From NCBI RefSeq assembly GCF_040954835.1, contig NC_090704.1:43652979-43716978 (forward strand): 64,000 bases of DNA, read 5' to 3'. This document shows positions 1 through 13,085 of the stretch, piece after piece; the first letter of the stretch is position 1, and the number at the start of each line of letters is the position of its first letter. The translations under genes were made by a program, and so were the position numbers. This DNA is from Lepisosteus oculatus (lineage: Eukaryota > Chordata > Actinopteri > Semionotiformes > Lepisosteidae). The notes beneath the pieces are model-generated. The model did no database searches and had not been told where the DNA came from. It worked only from the letters and a program-made list of their open reading frames with translations.

Positions 1-1808
1 GTTATTTTAAATATGATCCTAATAAACATATAACGGCAAAATGCATACTGCATACACTGGCAGCCTGGAAAAAAAGCACTGAACATGTAGAGTAACTGAA
101 AACATCATCATCAGAGTTCAACTACATTAGCTAACTAAACACTTGTGAATTGGATCCTAAAGGTTTTGGGTTACTAAAACACAGGGTTTTAAAAATGCAG
201 CGCCAAGCCTGTGCCAAAATAACACCTTTTCTCAAACTGTAAGAGCAGCTGCTCTCAGCAAATCTCTCGTTTCCTTCAATATCATTAAAATGGCGTTTCG
301 ACTACACTTCCTGCCAAAACGAAGCCCTTGCACATGGGAGGTAAGGGTTTCTGGGCCAATGGAGAACGGCAGCCCAGCTGGGGCACAGTCACAGGGGTGG
401 GGACAGAGCACAGAAGCACAGGAAGGTTGAGTAACTTCAGTGAGGCAGTGCAAAAGCCTGGGCTTGAACCAGAAACCCCCATCCTTACCACCTAATAAGC
501 AGAATCACTTCATACTGATAGTAGAAAGTAGATAGTAGGGAGGCTACTGTTTACTTATTTCTTTTATACTTGTTCCAGCTTCTTGATCAAACTTATACTA
601 TTAGCTACTATGGATACTATTAACACAGGGATAGCAAAAATGTCTATATACACAATAAATGCTAACTGCATAACATTCACTTCAAAGCTTGTGCTTGCAC
701 AAAGCTTTATAGTGATTTATGTTGATCCTTCTCCATTGTTAAGAATAATCCTTTGAAAGAAAACGTACACAGAGGGGTGCTCTTACCCATGAGCCATCAC
801 ACTCTCCAGCCAGCTGTGTTAGGGAGGCTGAGACTTGAGAAGCACTTGTTGAGGTGAGTTTGGAAGTCATTCTAGGGATTTGTGAAGTCCTCTCTCGTGG
901 AATCTACATATATTTCTGAACTCTTAGAGTTAATCTGATTTCTTTGCTTATGTATGACATCTGTTTGTAAATAAAATATGAGCAATTCAAAGTTTTCTGT
1001 GGTAAAAATCTATAAAATACCCTTCACATCTCTCTGGAATATATATAATTCATGCAAGACTGACCTAAATGACGTGATTGCACTGTGTGTGTTTAGCAAG
1101 GACCAGACCTGCAAATAACTGCATTGCCATTTTGTACTCTCTAAAAGCTTTTTGTAGCTTAAATGAGACGTTTCTGTGTTCACTAATGTTGCTGTCTGTC
1201 TTCACTTGGCACCCTTTGTTAACACAGCAGTTTGCCAACAGGATGCCCGTCTACACCAAAGTGTTGCTGAATTGCTGTAAAGGTTTTCCAGATGTTCAGA
1301 CTGGATCTTCCCAGCTGGAAACTCAAACAATGGCTTTCTCCATCTTAAAGCAGTTCATTATGGAACCAAAAGCTGCAGTTTCTAATATAGGGAAGAAAAT
1401 AATTTTGGTGGCCAGTGACAGTTGCTTGGAATTGAATTGAAATGCTTTCACTTTGAATCAGCGAAAAGCAATATCTAAAATGTTACTTACTTAGACAGTT
1501 TTTGTTTTTGGAATATGAAAGAATGTACTGTATATGCACACATAACTGTAAAAGGTTGGGAATGTTAATGCTCAATGGGTGGGTTGTAAATATTCATGTA
1601 ATATGGGATTAAGTTCAAAATACCCGCACAGTATTTATTTTGCTTTAAGTATGCAGCAGTATTGCCTTTTCCATTTCCTGCTACTTAATACAAGACATTT
1701 GCTAGACAATTAAAATTAAGCAGCTTTAATATTATAGTAGTTTCTTTCTGTAGCAAAAATGTCCTTCTCTCCTTCATTTACCAATGATAATACTAAGAAG
1801 AATTTGTA
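1..1808. other. no gene seen
   Basis: AT-rich, CpG-poor. The longest open frame (1,078-1,440, 120 codons) has no recognisable domain or splice context. Confidence 0.4.
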
Positions 1809-1985
1809 AAGTACTTCTTAATGTGCTTTACATATAATAATACATTTACCACTGCAGTGCAGCAGTCAGGGGTGATGCATGACCGGCATCATGCTCCAGC
1901 AGCCTCACAGCTGGTCAGATAAAGAAGGTAAACTCATTCACCAGCTGAATTTAAAGGAATATTTAAAGGCCAAATTGTGCAAGCA
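1809..1985 (-). mobile_element. old SINE relic
   Basis: GTGCTTTACATATAATAATA, CCACTGCAGTGCAGCAG, GGTGATGCATGACCGGCATC and CTGAATTTAAAGGAATATTT follow the order of the 3' half of the fish SINEs seen elsewhere in the window, in reverse orientation. Similarity is weak. Confidence 0.4.
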
Positions 1986-2909
1986 CAAAGGACAATTTAG
2001 TCCAGACTCCAGAGATAACTGCTGTATAGTACTCTTAGAAAGTTAAATCTTTTAGTTTGTAGCTCATGAAACATCCCATTGGAAACATAGCACTTCCTGT
2101 AGCATTGAGCTCTACCTACTTCTCCATTAACACCACTTACAACATCAAAGTTTTTTTTAGAGGTCTCCCATCCTGATAGCAATCAGACCCAGCCTTGCCC
2201 AGCTTCTGAGACTTGATGACATCTGGCTACAAGGTGCTAATGCTGCAATCCAGTGGAAAATAACTCTTGATGGTAAGATTTTTAACAGCACCAAGAATGT
2301 AGGGCAATGAATTATGAATACCTGTGTTGTTTTTAGACGGAGTAAAAGGAAAGTAGGTAAGCTTTTATTCCATAAGGACTTGTCATTTCTTAATAAATTC
2401 CAATGTGGTGCATCACGGAAATTAGGTATGATCTATAATTAGTTTTTACAGTGCAATAAATATTGTATGCTGTTAGTGGAAAAAGTATCTAATACTTCAG
2501 CATGTAGTGCTTGTATTTTAAAATAGAATATTTTACTGAAACCAGAATCATGGCTGTGTATCTATCACGCATCAGTTTACTTTATGCTTTTGATAATTTT
2601 GATCATTTGATTCCCAAAATTGTGCAGTGTCATGTAAAAAGTACATAGACAAAGGTGAAATCAGACAATAGTACAATAGTAGAACAGCATCTAAATAAAC
2701 AAAAGCTTTGGAAGGGAGCCTGCCTGTAAATCGTTGAAAATAGTATGTGTGTGGTCCTATTCTCTCACTAGCGATACATTTTTGCATGCTGAATGGCAGT
2801 CCTCACACCAGAGTCAAATTGATAAAGTATGCTTAATGTACTGTAACAAGAAAAATAAATTGAAATTGAGTGTTTACAATTTCCAGAACCACCATGCTTA
2901 ATTTTATGT

Positions 2910-3204
2910 CTGGCCCCAGTACCCCTTTTTATTCCCTGTCCCTGCACCGGATCCCACTCCGCTTTTTAACTTTTGTCGTGTCTGTCAAGGATGGATTACC
3001 CAGTTCTGGACTTTTGCTCACCCTGGATTTCCCTAGGGACTCCCTTTGGACTTGTTCTCCTGGACCACGCCCCCCCCCCGAGCACCAGCACACTGTTGAG
3101 ATGCCCCCCTGTACGTCTACCAGCCCCATTCCTAGTCTTCTCTCCCTTTTTCACTTCCTTCCAGATTCTGTCGTCTGCATAGGGTTCTGAAAAACGCTTT
3201 GTGA
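2910..3204 (+). mobile_element. possible truncated LTR fragment
   Basis: GC-rich, pyrimidine-rich island (GGATTACCCAGTTCTGGAC, GGACCACGCCCCCCCCCC, GAGCACCAGCACACTGTTGA) ending TTTGTGACA, in the style of fish gypsy LTRs. No TG start or target duplication was found on the left, so it is at best a 5'-truncated piece. It holds a 106-codon open frame with no motif. Confidence 0.35.
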
Positions 3205-6200
3205 CACTAGAGGAGTTCTGGAGACCTTTCCAAAATAGTCAGTTAACAATTCTTTTAAGGGATGTTAAATCACAGACCGTGTCTTTCTCCTTCACCCTCA
3301 TTTTTAAAATGGGTCAATCTGGCATACAAAAGCAACTCTGTCAAGGGGTTTGGTCTGTTTAATGCCACAGAGCTGCATGCACCACTCTATACAACACTAC
3401 ATCACACATGCCATGAATAAATACATTGGTTTCCAAATTTTTAGATGTGAAGTGCCATAGTCGATACATCATAAAGTTCAACCACTCTCATTAATGAAAT
3501 ACAACATTATTTGTGTCAGGAGATTCAGGCATTTCTCACAGAAAATAACAAAGCACACCAGCATTCCCTTTCTCCATCCAAGAGCTCCCAATTGAAGTCC
3601 AGAAAGAGTGGCACCTGATTTAGAGCAGTTTTCGAGGCTTTTGGCTATCATTTTCTGACACTTCAAAACTCCAGAGCATTACAAGCCTAATAATTCTCAC
3701 AAGGGAAGGACTCAGACCTGTGTTTTAGATTATACATTATTGTGTATTGCATAATTGCATTCTTTGGATTATTGCAGCCCAATAAATATAGAATTTTTCA
3801 CTTGTACGGGGCCTAATCTTGGAAAATCACGGATTAGCTGACATGTATATACGTTCCCTGGGCCCATAACTGAAGTGTAACTTTCTTGGCTACTTCCTTG
3901 GCTTCTCACTTGGCACACATTAAATAGGCAAAGAAGGAAATCTGAGACTACAAAGGCATGATTCATAGGAGGAACAGAAGGAAATAAAAAACAGATCTGC
4001 CAGGGCCAAGGCACTTATTAGGAGAGACTAGATGAAAAATTGTTTGATTTGATCAATGGTCTACCAGGAGTGTGCATGCCCAATGAATCACTGTCTGCTA
4101 TGTAACAAGAGTTACAGTTGTGACATATGGTTTACTTAAACATGGTAGTTCAAGTGTTTGCTTCTGTTATTGTCCTCCCACCAGCTAGGAACGGAGAACT
4201 AAGGCTGCAAGTGATGCTTTTCATCAACGTCAATGTGGTCTGCATTAGAGACGTGTAAAGCGCTGAAGTGATCAGACTGGATTCAGAAGCACAGAATGTA
4301 TTTCAGATTGTACAAATTTCTTCTCGTGCTCTGAAGAGAACAATCAATCTCATTTTTCATGAGCCAGAGAAAAGCAGGCGTACTTCATCCAATAAATGTC
4401 AGGGCACATTACCTTTCTGATGTTCTGCTGCCTTTGATTCGAAGAGGGCTGAAGCTAAATGAAGTCCATTGTGACAACTTTCTTTTCGCCTCAGGGTAAG
4501 GGGGCATTTTCACGCAAAGCATTTTGCTAGTTAAGACAGCGACAAGTGGACACGTGATTTGTTGGACCAGGGTGACATCATCAAAAAAGGACAGATGAAG
4601 ACAAAAAAAACGGTGATTGCCTGATAATTTAAAAAGGTACATTTTAAGAAAACACTAACGTGAGATTCCTAAATGTTACTTTAAGAAAACTGTATGAAAA
4701 TCCAAGTGCTTTAGATCCCTCATCCACCCCATTTACTTTAGATGACTCAGATATAGCTGTTACAAAATAGAATGATGGATAAAGGTCAGATTATTACAAT
4801 TGATCTGTAGCATTAATCAAAGAGCTTTTCTTAGCCAGAGTGCCTTTAAATGCTACTTCATTTTAATTTTCATTTTTATTCAGTACATGATGTTTTGCAT
4901 GTCCTGTACATAAAACAGGATTGAACAAAGAAAGTCCTAGGCAAATGCATTATGACACTGCTAAATGTACATTCTGAATTACACAATATGAAATTACTGT
5001 ATATAATGAAGCTACTTTCTTGCTACTTTGAAAAATGAGAAATGTATGATATACTGTAACTGCTTTGGGGTCTGTTTTTATTTTTAGGGACTTTCTAGAA
5101 ACAACTGTTTCTAAGGATACATGTTTTTGTTTGGAAAAACAAGAACATTTGACATCATTACCAAATAAGTGCTACTAGAGCCTGCAGCTCTATAGCTATT
5201 CAATTTAATTATTCAATGAGATTCTAAATTACATCAATAAGATTGATAGCTATTTCTTTAATCCCTGAGCATTATGATGCACAGAACTCCTATAAATCTC
5301 TACAATCTTTTGTTTTTAGGGAAGGCTTCCATTCTGGTCGTATCATGAGCAACATCACCTCTCTGTATAGCTTATAGGAAGTACAGACGTGAACACACTT
5401 CAACTTTTCTTTGAGAACTTATCTGTATGATACAGTACATACAGCAGAACAGCATTGCCAGCATTACAGAATTCAAAACCTGAATGACACCAGTTGCTTT
5501 TCATAAAGCATTGTCACTTTAAATACATTAATATTCAAAATTCATTAATTTATTTTAATGAATTCAAATTAATTTGACTTACTGTCAATTATTAATTAGA
5601 TTTGCCCTTGAAGGAAGTAGTGTTTGTGTGCTTTATCTCAACAAGCGCAGTATACAATTTTGTACCTCAGTAGTTCTATTCCACTGCTATTTCACTTCAC
5701 TTCCATAATTTCTTTACAGATTTCTCCTACTCCACACATCTACATATGTCTGTCTTGGCATGTCATGTGGAAGATTTCATTGTTCAACGCTAGACATCTG
5801 GCCAAGACAGAGTAGGGTAAAAGACTATGATGGCAGGAATGGGTTCTGGTAGTTTTACATTACACAGAAAGAAGCTCAGCATGTTGGCGGCCTAAATTTT
5901 AATCTAAAATTGTCTGGTCACTGTCATGAAAATCACTAGATTTTTCTGGTCAATTTTAACACAAATTTGTAGGCAAAGCTACCTTCAGCACACTGCTCAC
6001 CTAGGATTAGCAACAGAGTCTCATATAAGTTTCATATAAGCAAATCATGCTAGACATCTGCTGATACAACCACGCTCACTCGTATCCTGAGAGCCGGCAG
6101 ATTCCCACATATGCTGTAGTAACGCACGACATTAACATAACCGTGAACAAGCCTGTGAGGTCTGGGGCTCTGCATGGATGTCTGGTGTGCACTAAAATAT

Positions 6201-9200
6201 TCTGGGGAAGAAGATTAGTGACCGACATATCCAGGGCTTCTGTTAAATCTTTCTGCAAACCCCAGAGATACAAATCCCCAATTCTGCCATACAAAATGTT
6301 TCAAAAAGTAGATTTCCATGCCACTTAATTGTGTAGGAAAATGTGTAAAAAATGAACAGGCAGGACAAAAAACTGTAGGTCTGACTGCTGCCAGGAGCGC
6401 AGAAAGGATTGGAGGAACGGTGGACGCCGCAGTGATCCATGTTTGCGCTGAAGCTCTGCTGACCCGTTTTCCCAGGAGGACAGGCTTGACTTCTCCTGAC
6501 CTTCCGCCTGAGTGGTCCAGTTTTACGGTGGCACTCTCCGCAAAGCAGGGCGGCATCTTTATAGCAGGAGTAGGCGTTCAAAGAGGGCAGCGAGACAGGA
6601 ACTGATATGCATCATCAGCACAAAGAAGAGGGGAGGAAAGGAAGAGGGGCTCTCTCTTTGTGCTGTTGAGATTTATGAGGCGTCTACAATAAGGCCAAAG
6701 TTCCCATTTTTCAGTATCACTTGCCAGTGGGAGGGCCTTTCCATAGGCCCTGAACACAGGACCCATCCTTGATAAATAACTATGTCTTCCACCTGTTTAC
6801 CTCCTCCTGTTGATGAGCTGTAAACATGTAAGGTTTGAGTTTTCTATGAATCTTTTCATTTTTGCATTGCCTTCTAGACAGCCAAACTAACAGTCCACAT
6901 GGACAACAAAGGTAAACTGTATTGTTCTGTTTTTAGCAATGTAACTCTAAAAATCAGGCAATATACAGTGATATGTCTGGAAGAGAGAGAAACCAGGAGA
7001 GACAGTGGCCCTTCAGGAAGTGAATATCAGTGTCTCCCAAGGCTGACGGAGAGAGCTGTTATCTTATCCAAAAGTTGTGCAGAAGGCACTGAGTCTTCAG
7101 CATTTTGTTTGGTTTGTTACTTGGCTGTCCAGAAAAAAAAGTGGAGATGTGAGGGGGGGAGGGTCTCATTAGCCACAAGCCCTGTTGAGATAAAGTTCGA
7201 GTCAATGAACTGCAAAACTAGAAAAAGAAAGCCCTCTTAAATTTGCTGTCTGGAGAAGTGGGGGCCTGTCAAATGAACAATGCTGCAGCTGACATGGAGA
7301 TGCCTCCTGTGGAGACAGTGAGGAAGACTGCAGGAGCCAGAGAGCAGCTTCCTGGTGACCCCTAGAGCAGCCCTGACAGGCTTTATTCTGGAGGAGCAGC
7401 TACAGAATTCTTGGGGTCCCAGGAGAGAGTTATGTTAGCACACTTGAGGGGTAAATATTTGTTTCCAAGTCCTTACCCGCTGAACCAGGACTAGCAGAAT
7501 TAAGTGCTAATCGGATTACCTTAAATAGCTTCCGTTTTAGTTGTGTGTGTGTGTGTTTTCCCCAGTTTGTTCAGGAGTCTTCATTATCGGGCTTACAGAT
7601 ACAGTATGTTCTGTTGCCATTTGGAATCAAGAATGGGGAAAGTGGTCTTTCTAATCCTAGGTTTGGCAATAGGAGGAATTCTATCACTGAGTGGAAAATC
7701 ACAGCTGTGTATATAGATGTAATATTTTTACAAAGCCTAACCCATTGAGTAAATACAAAAACTAGATTTTTTTGTTACTTTGTCTGTGTTTTGTTTTGGC
7801 TTTTTCAGGCCAGAAATGCATAAATTAAAACTCTTTTCAGGAACAGCATGGAATATCACAGTTGGACCTGGTTTCAAACACATGCCCGAGGGAATGGGAA
7901 TGTAGTCATCAATCCAGCTTTTTACAGTTGGTAATGCTTAACACAAAGCTGGAAAAAACTGTTATTTGGATTATAAAAATGTTATACCTGTCAGGAGCAG
8001 AAACGGAGATAAACAAAAGTCTGTTTCTACAGTGGTCTTTGGGGTAAACTCTGTAGACAGTGACTGAAACGTTTGTATGAAATGTGTTGTGGATGGTAGC
8101 TCAGCTGTCAAGTAACGGAGCTATGAAGTCATGGGCTTCATTGCAGAGCTCCATCAATGACTTCATTTATTCATAAGATTCTGTAATAGAAAATGTATTT
8201 TTAGTTCTATTTTAGACGGTTTAGGCTTTCATGACAGGCAAAGAAAGGTTCGGAGAGTTGGGGGGAGTAGAAAGCCATTTTATTCTTGAAACCATTGATG
8301 AGTTGCAGCAGTATACCAGCGGGCTTCCTCAGTACTCTGCCAGAGAAACACACTTGAGTAATTGGAAGGCCTATCGTGCCTCATACTCTTCAGTATTTTT
8401 AATTTTAAAGTGGCAGGTTTGAGGTGCCTGATCCAGGGCTTGGCAAAGTCTTCGCATTACACAACACACCACCAAACTTGTGACTCTTCATTTTGCCAGC
8501 TTTTTTAACACATTAACTGATCTCACCAAATAGATAAAACATGACTCATGGGTTCAGGGATTTTGCTTGCACTTTGACTCAAACTGTGTTAAATCATTAT
8601 CAAGAACAAAATATATACTGTACATGTGTATTTTTATTAAGGTTGAATCAAGTGTGTGGAAGTGCTTTACGGGTGGCTATCTTGTCTGGCCAATTGGTGA
8701 CAGCTGCCTAATTTGCATTATTAGCTTAGTCCCATTCATCTTGCGCTTGAGTCACTGAGAAAGGAGTTCAATCATTCTGAAGCCTCCATTAATCATTGTT
8801 ACCTCATCGTGTCAGAGGAGAGTGACATCACTGCCCAGCTACACTGTGTAATCTGGGCCATCTGGATCGATACAATGAAACAGGCCAACCAGTGATGACA
8901 GGATCTTCTGCCAAGCCAGGTGACTCACCAAGTAACTGACACAGTTTCCCTCCTGTATGTTCCCAACACTCTACTTTTCACCCTTGTGCAAAGAAATAAT
9001 TGTCTCCAAACAAGGATCTGACAAACAATGAAAAACTGTTAGCATCAGACCTTTCATAGACTGCCACTGCAAACTGTAGCCTCTGGTATTCATTAAGTTT
9101 TCATAATGTAAAATGTTTTTAATGACAGCCTTTGCAATATAAACCTGCCATTGGACTACATTTTTTTTTCAACAGGGGAAAAACCCCAGGTGAGTTCTCT

Positions 9201-12200
9201 CTGCCTTTTGTCGTACTTCAAATGTGAGAAGCCCTCCCTGTTGCTTTGCTTTTTTCTTCGTAGGCAGGCTGTAATCACTTCTTGGCAAGTTTATTAAAAT
9301 TCATTTTGCTGATGCTTTGCTGATCCAAGCTGACTTTCTTTTACAACCTTATTCCGCTGAGTATTCTACTGGAGCAATCTGGGTGTCTCATCTGGAAATT
9401 CAACTCCACAAAAGTTACAGGTGCGAGTCCAGAACCATTTGCTTCTTGAATGAATCACTTATTTGCATCAATATCTAATGAAGGCCTTATTCTGCGGGAA
9501 GCAGTTCAGTTACAATAAGCCTACTGAATGGAGGGGCCTACTTTGGGAAGCGCAGTAGCCATGTCCCGTCTCGGAACACTGGAAATATTCTGTGAGTGGG
9601 TGTTGATCATTGTATGGACTCCTCCGTGAGTCTTTGCGAATGTAAACATGCCAAAGAACACACTACTGCAGTCCTCCTGGTCCTTTCAGGTCTGCTTTCT
9701 GCTTGATGTTTCAAGTGTCTTGGATCTTGTTATCCATGTTCACACACACACACGTCCCATAAACTCCTCCTTCCCCCTTCTTTCAGTCCTTCTCTCTCTT
9801 TCTAGTTTTGTCTAAAGCTCTGTAAGTCTCTCTCATGCTTAAAGAGGCAGGGTTATCAATCCTTTTCTTGCGCAGAGCTGTTTTATGTTCACAGCAGCTG
9901 CTGGATCCTTTCCAGGGGCTCATACACTGCGCATGAAAGGCTCCATTTTCATTTGGACCTCTAAAAAAAGCGACTGTGAAATGTTGTTATCTCTTTTAAA
10001 CCAGTGCCCGGCTCGCCGCCTTCAACACTATTATCACTTCGCTTTCCACACATGAGAGAGCAATTCAAGCAAATATTACACTTGGCAAAGCTTTCAGGAG
10101 TTCATGTGGACAGGTTTTTGTACCCCGCAAGGCGTATTTATTTTTGTTTTCTTTTTGTTCTCTTCCTTTTCTGCGCTCCATAAATCCGCATGGCTCTGGA
10201 GGAGGAGGAGGAGGGAGAGAGGGGAAATTCCCCTGCTGTGCCAAAGCCAGTCGAAGGGGAGCACCTTAGTTGTGTTAAAAAACTGCAGGCCTGACAGGCG
10301 GGGAAAAGTGTCGGACCCAGCCAAATGCCAAGAATAACTTGACCCACAGACTCCCAGATCTTAAATATTTATAGTACCTCACTGCAGTCCTCTGCTGAAT
10401 GTTAATTTTCAGTCCAGTCAGTGCTGAGCCCTCTGATTTGAAAAACGTGCGCTGCAGACAGATCCCACAAGGTCTGTACTATAGGGAAAACCAGTGTTAT
10501 TTGCAGCAGAACACCGAAGTCCAAAGACCTGAGTGTACGCTTATGCGATCTATCAGGAAGACACATGATGCCACGGCTTTGAATGGCTATTGTGTGAACA
10601 GAAGGGTCTCGTTTCTTTCAGTTCTGGTTGGCCGGTGGTCCCGTTCCGATAAGAGGCGATGTCAGTTATTACATGTAATGCAGATAACTGTGTCACTCGT
10701 GTGATGATTCTGGCGAGACAGAATCTGGAGAACAGTGATTGATTAAAGTACTCAGCTTTAAGCAGATTAACAATGCGGAAATTCAAAAGCTTTTCTTTTT
10801 GTTGCCTTGCATAGAAAAAAAACTGTTCCGGAGTTAATGATGTCATTAGTGTGATTGTTTTCGCTATTGAATTCTTACATCAATTTTAATAATTACTTAC
10901 TTATATTATATCCCCAAAAATGTTCCACACTTTTACTTTGGAATATACTTGAGAACACAAATGTTTGATGTTTTTTTATTCTTTTTAATGGAGGCACTTT
11001 TTAATCCTGTGAGTAATATATGCAGTCTATATTTACATTTATTAACATTTCATCCAAAATATCTAAGAGTGTTAAATGAAAAATATCAAGTTATCCAGAC
11101 CCCTCAAAAATAATCGATTTTGTTCACCTGTAATGAAATTCTGCCATATTTATTTTTTTTACTTTTCATGTACATACTTTATAGTAGCATATTAATTATA
11201 AAATAGCCTGCTAGAGAATGATCAGGAAGTTCCTTTGAAGAAGACAGAACTTTAGAGAAGTAAAAAATTAGTTTGCCTTTTAAAGAAGATTGTGAGTACT
11301 AGACCACTCTCCTTTCTGACACATCTAAATTTTGGTTTGAGATAAACCTTTTCTGAAATGTACAAGCCAAACTAAATCATACCCATCATATTAAAGAAAC
11401 AGTCTGTAAGAAACTGTTGTATTGATTTAAACTCCCATCCACTGGGAGTGATTCAGTTTTTCCAGACATTTAAAAGTTTGTGTGGAAATATCCAGTTTTG
11501 TACCAGGCTAAATCTGTCATCTGTATGGAGGATTACACAGATACTTTTGGGAAAACATACTGTACTGTAGCTACTGGAGATCTGAAACCAGACACACTTG
11601 CTTCATCTGCAGTAGACACTGTTAAAGTTTTTGAGTGTGCATGAAACGAGACAGGTCCTGTATTGAAGACAGTGATCCCATGGAAAAGAACAATAGTGTT
11701 CTGTATTTTTACTGTGTCCTTACAAATGATAATTGTAGCCATTAAATTATAATAATATAATTATAATTATAATATTAAATATGATTCTATTTGGTTAGGT
11801 AAAGAAGCATTGTGGAAATAGCTTCATATTTTTTCTTCTCCTTGCTTCAGATTTTTACTTTAAAAATTGTCAATTGTTGATTATCTACAGTAGGTGTATT
11901 GATAAGAAAAGAACACACAGCCATAAGTGATACAATGCCAGTTTTAAAAGGAGTCACCTTCACAAGATAGATAAGTATAGTCGAGTCTTAGTGCTACAGT
12001 ATTTTAGTCTTTCTTCCAGTTCTATTTAGAGTTAATTTTTGAGAGTTTTATGTAAGAAGATAATGCCCCAAAGATATTTGCAAAACAAAAGAATGTGGTA
12101 AAGATGGTATTGTTATAGCTTTTCATGCAAGACAAATTTGCTATACTATGTAATTTCAAATACTGTTAAATTAATATATTGTTGGACTGTTAAGCTTAAC

Positions 12201-12975
12201 AAATGACAAAACATGCTGTGTCCTAATACATTAGGACCTGTCATTAATACTTTCTGTGTGCAAATATATGATATACATTTTTACTATAAAATAGTTAACT
12301 CAAAAGAATAGAACAAAGCTCTCAGACAGCCGTAGAATTTTAGACATCATCTCTGTCACTCCTGGTAGTGAGCCTTGCCAAAAATGGATCCCTTGAAATT
12401 TCCTTGTCAGCTGGTACTCAGAGATAAGGAAGTGATATTTCACACTCAGACACTAATCACATTTCAGCATATTAAGTATGACTCCTTCATGAGCTTTGCA
12501 GCATTCATAAGAGCAGTTCAAAGAGACAACTTCTCACTTTGCTTCAAAATCTTCTTAACTCGAGGATGCTGATAAAAAGAGGAGGGACAGTTTCTTCTGA
12601 TTTTTTTTTTGCACCCTGATCAAATGGGTGGGGTGGAAGTATTTAAAGCAAAAAGTGAAATAATTCTTTAAACAAAAGGTCTGAGATTCCCCAGGGACAT
12701 AAGATGTCTATACAGTATAGCTATTTTTCCCCTTGATGTATTCTGATCTGCACTGGATTGATTAAGGAAAACAGTTCTGGCAGCTCCATCAACTCCATTT
12801 TACTTGAAAACCTGAGTTTGTATTTCAACATCCAGCCTCTCACATTTTCTGTTTACATTTGAAAGATCCAATGTAACAAACAGACACAACCCCAGTTTAA
12901 GGGCTAAACCAGTCTTTCCCCAAGAGGTACTGCACACACATAAAATTGGGTGAAACCAGTGTGACCAAATTATTG
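3205..12975. other. no gene seen; includes a CpG-retaining block
   Basis: Unique-looking AT-rich sequence. About 6,050-6,600 keeps CpGs and produces overlapping open frames on both strands (longest about 113 codons) without motifs. Purine and GT microsatellites are present. No exon supported. Confidence 0.4.
10198..10216. repeat. (GGA)n microsatellite
   Basis: Five GGA units followed by GGGAGAGAGGGG. Simple purine tract in unannotated sequence. Confidence 0.75.
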
Positions 12976-13085
12976 CTTGATCTGGTCAGATCACAGAAGC
13001 TAAAGCAGGCTAAGGTCAATACTGGAATGAGAGATCTCTAAAGAAATCCAGATTGCAGGGGCTGTGTTGGTAGTTTTCCTTTTAG
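12976..13085 (+). mobile_element. 5S rRNA-derived SINE head, diverged
   Basis: GATCTGGTCAGATCACAGAA, GCTAAAGCAGG and CAATACTGGAATGAGAGATC follow the 5S rRNA order GATCTCGTCTGATCTCGGAA, GCTAAGCAGG, TAGTACTTGGATGGGAGACC. It continues into a GGGGCTGTGTTGG-like body start and then loses similarity. Old SINE3-type fragment, not a functional 5S gene. Confidence 0.7.

Noticed and set aside
5524-5600. AT-rich palindromic stretch (ATTCATTAATTTATTTTAAT...)
   Set aside because: Low-complexity AT sequence that forms weak hairpins by composition; no duplication or TIR.
12976-13085. 5S rRNA gene
   Set aside because: Only the internal-promoter part is similar, with many substitutions, and no full 120-nt gene is present; a SINE head explains it.
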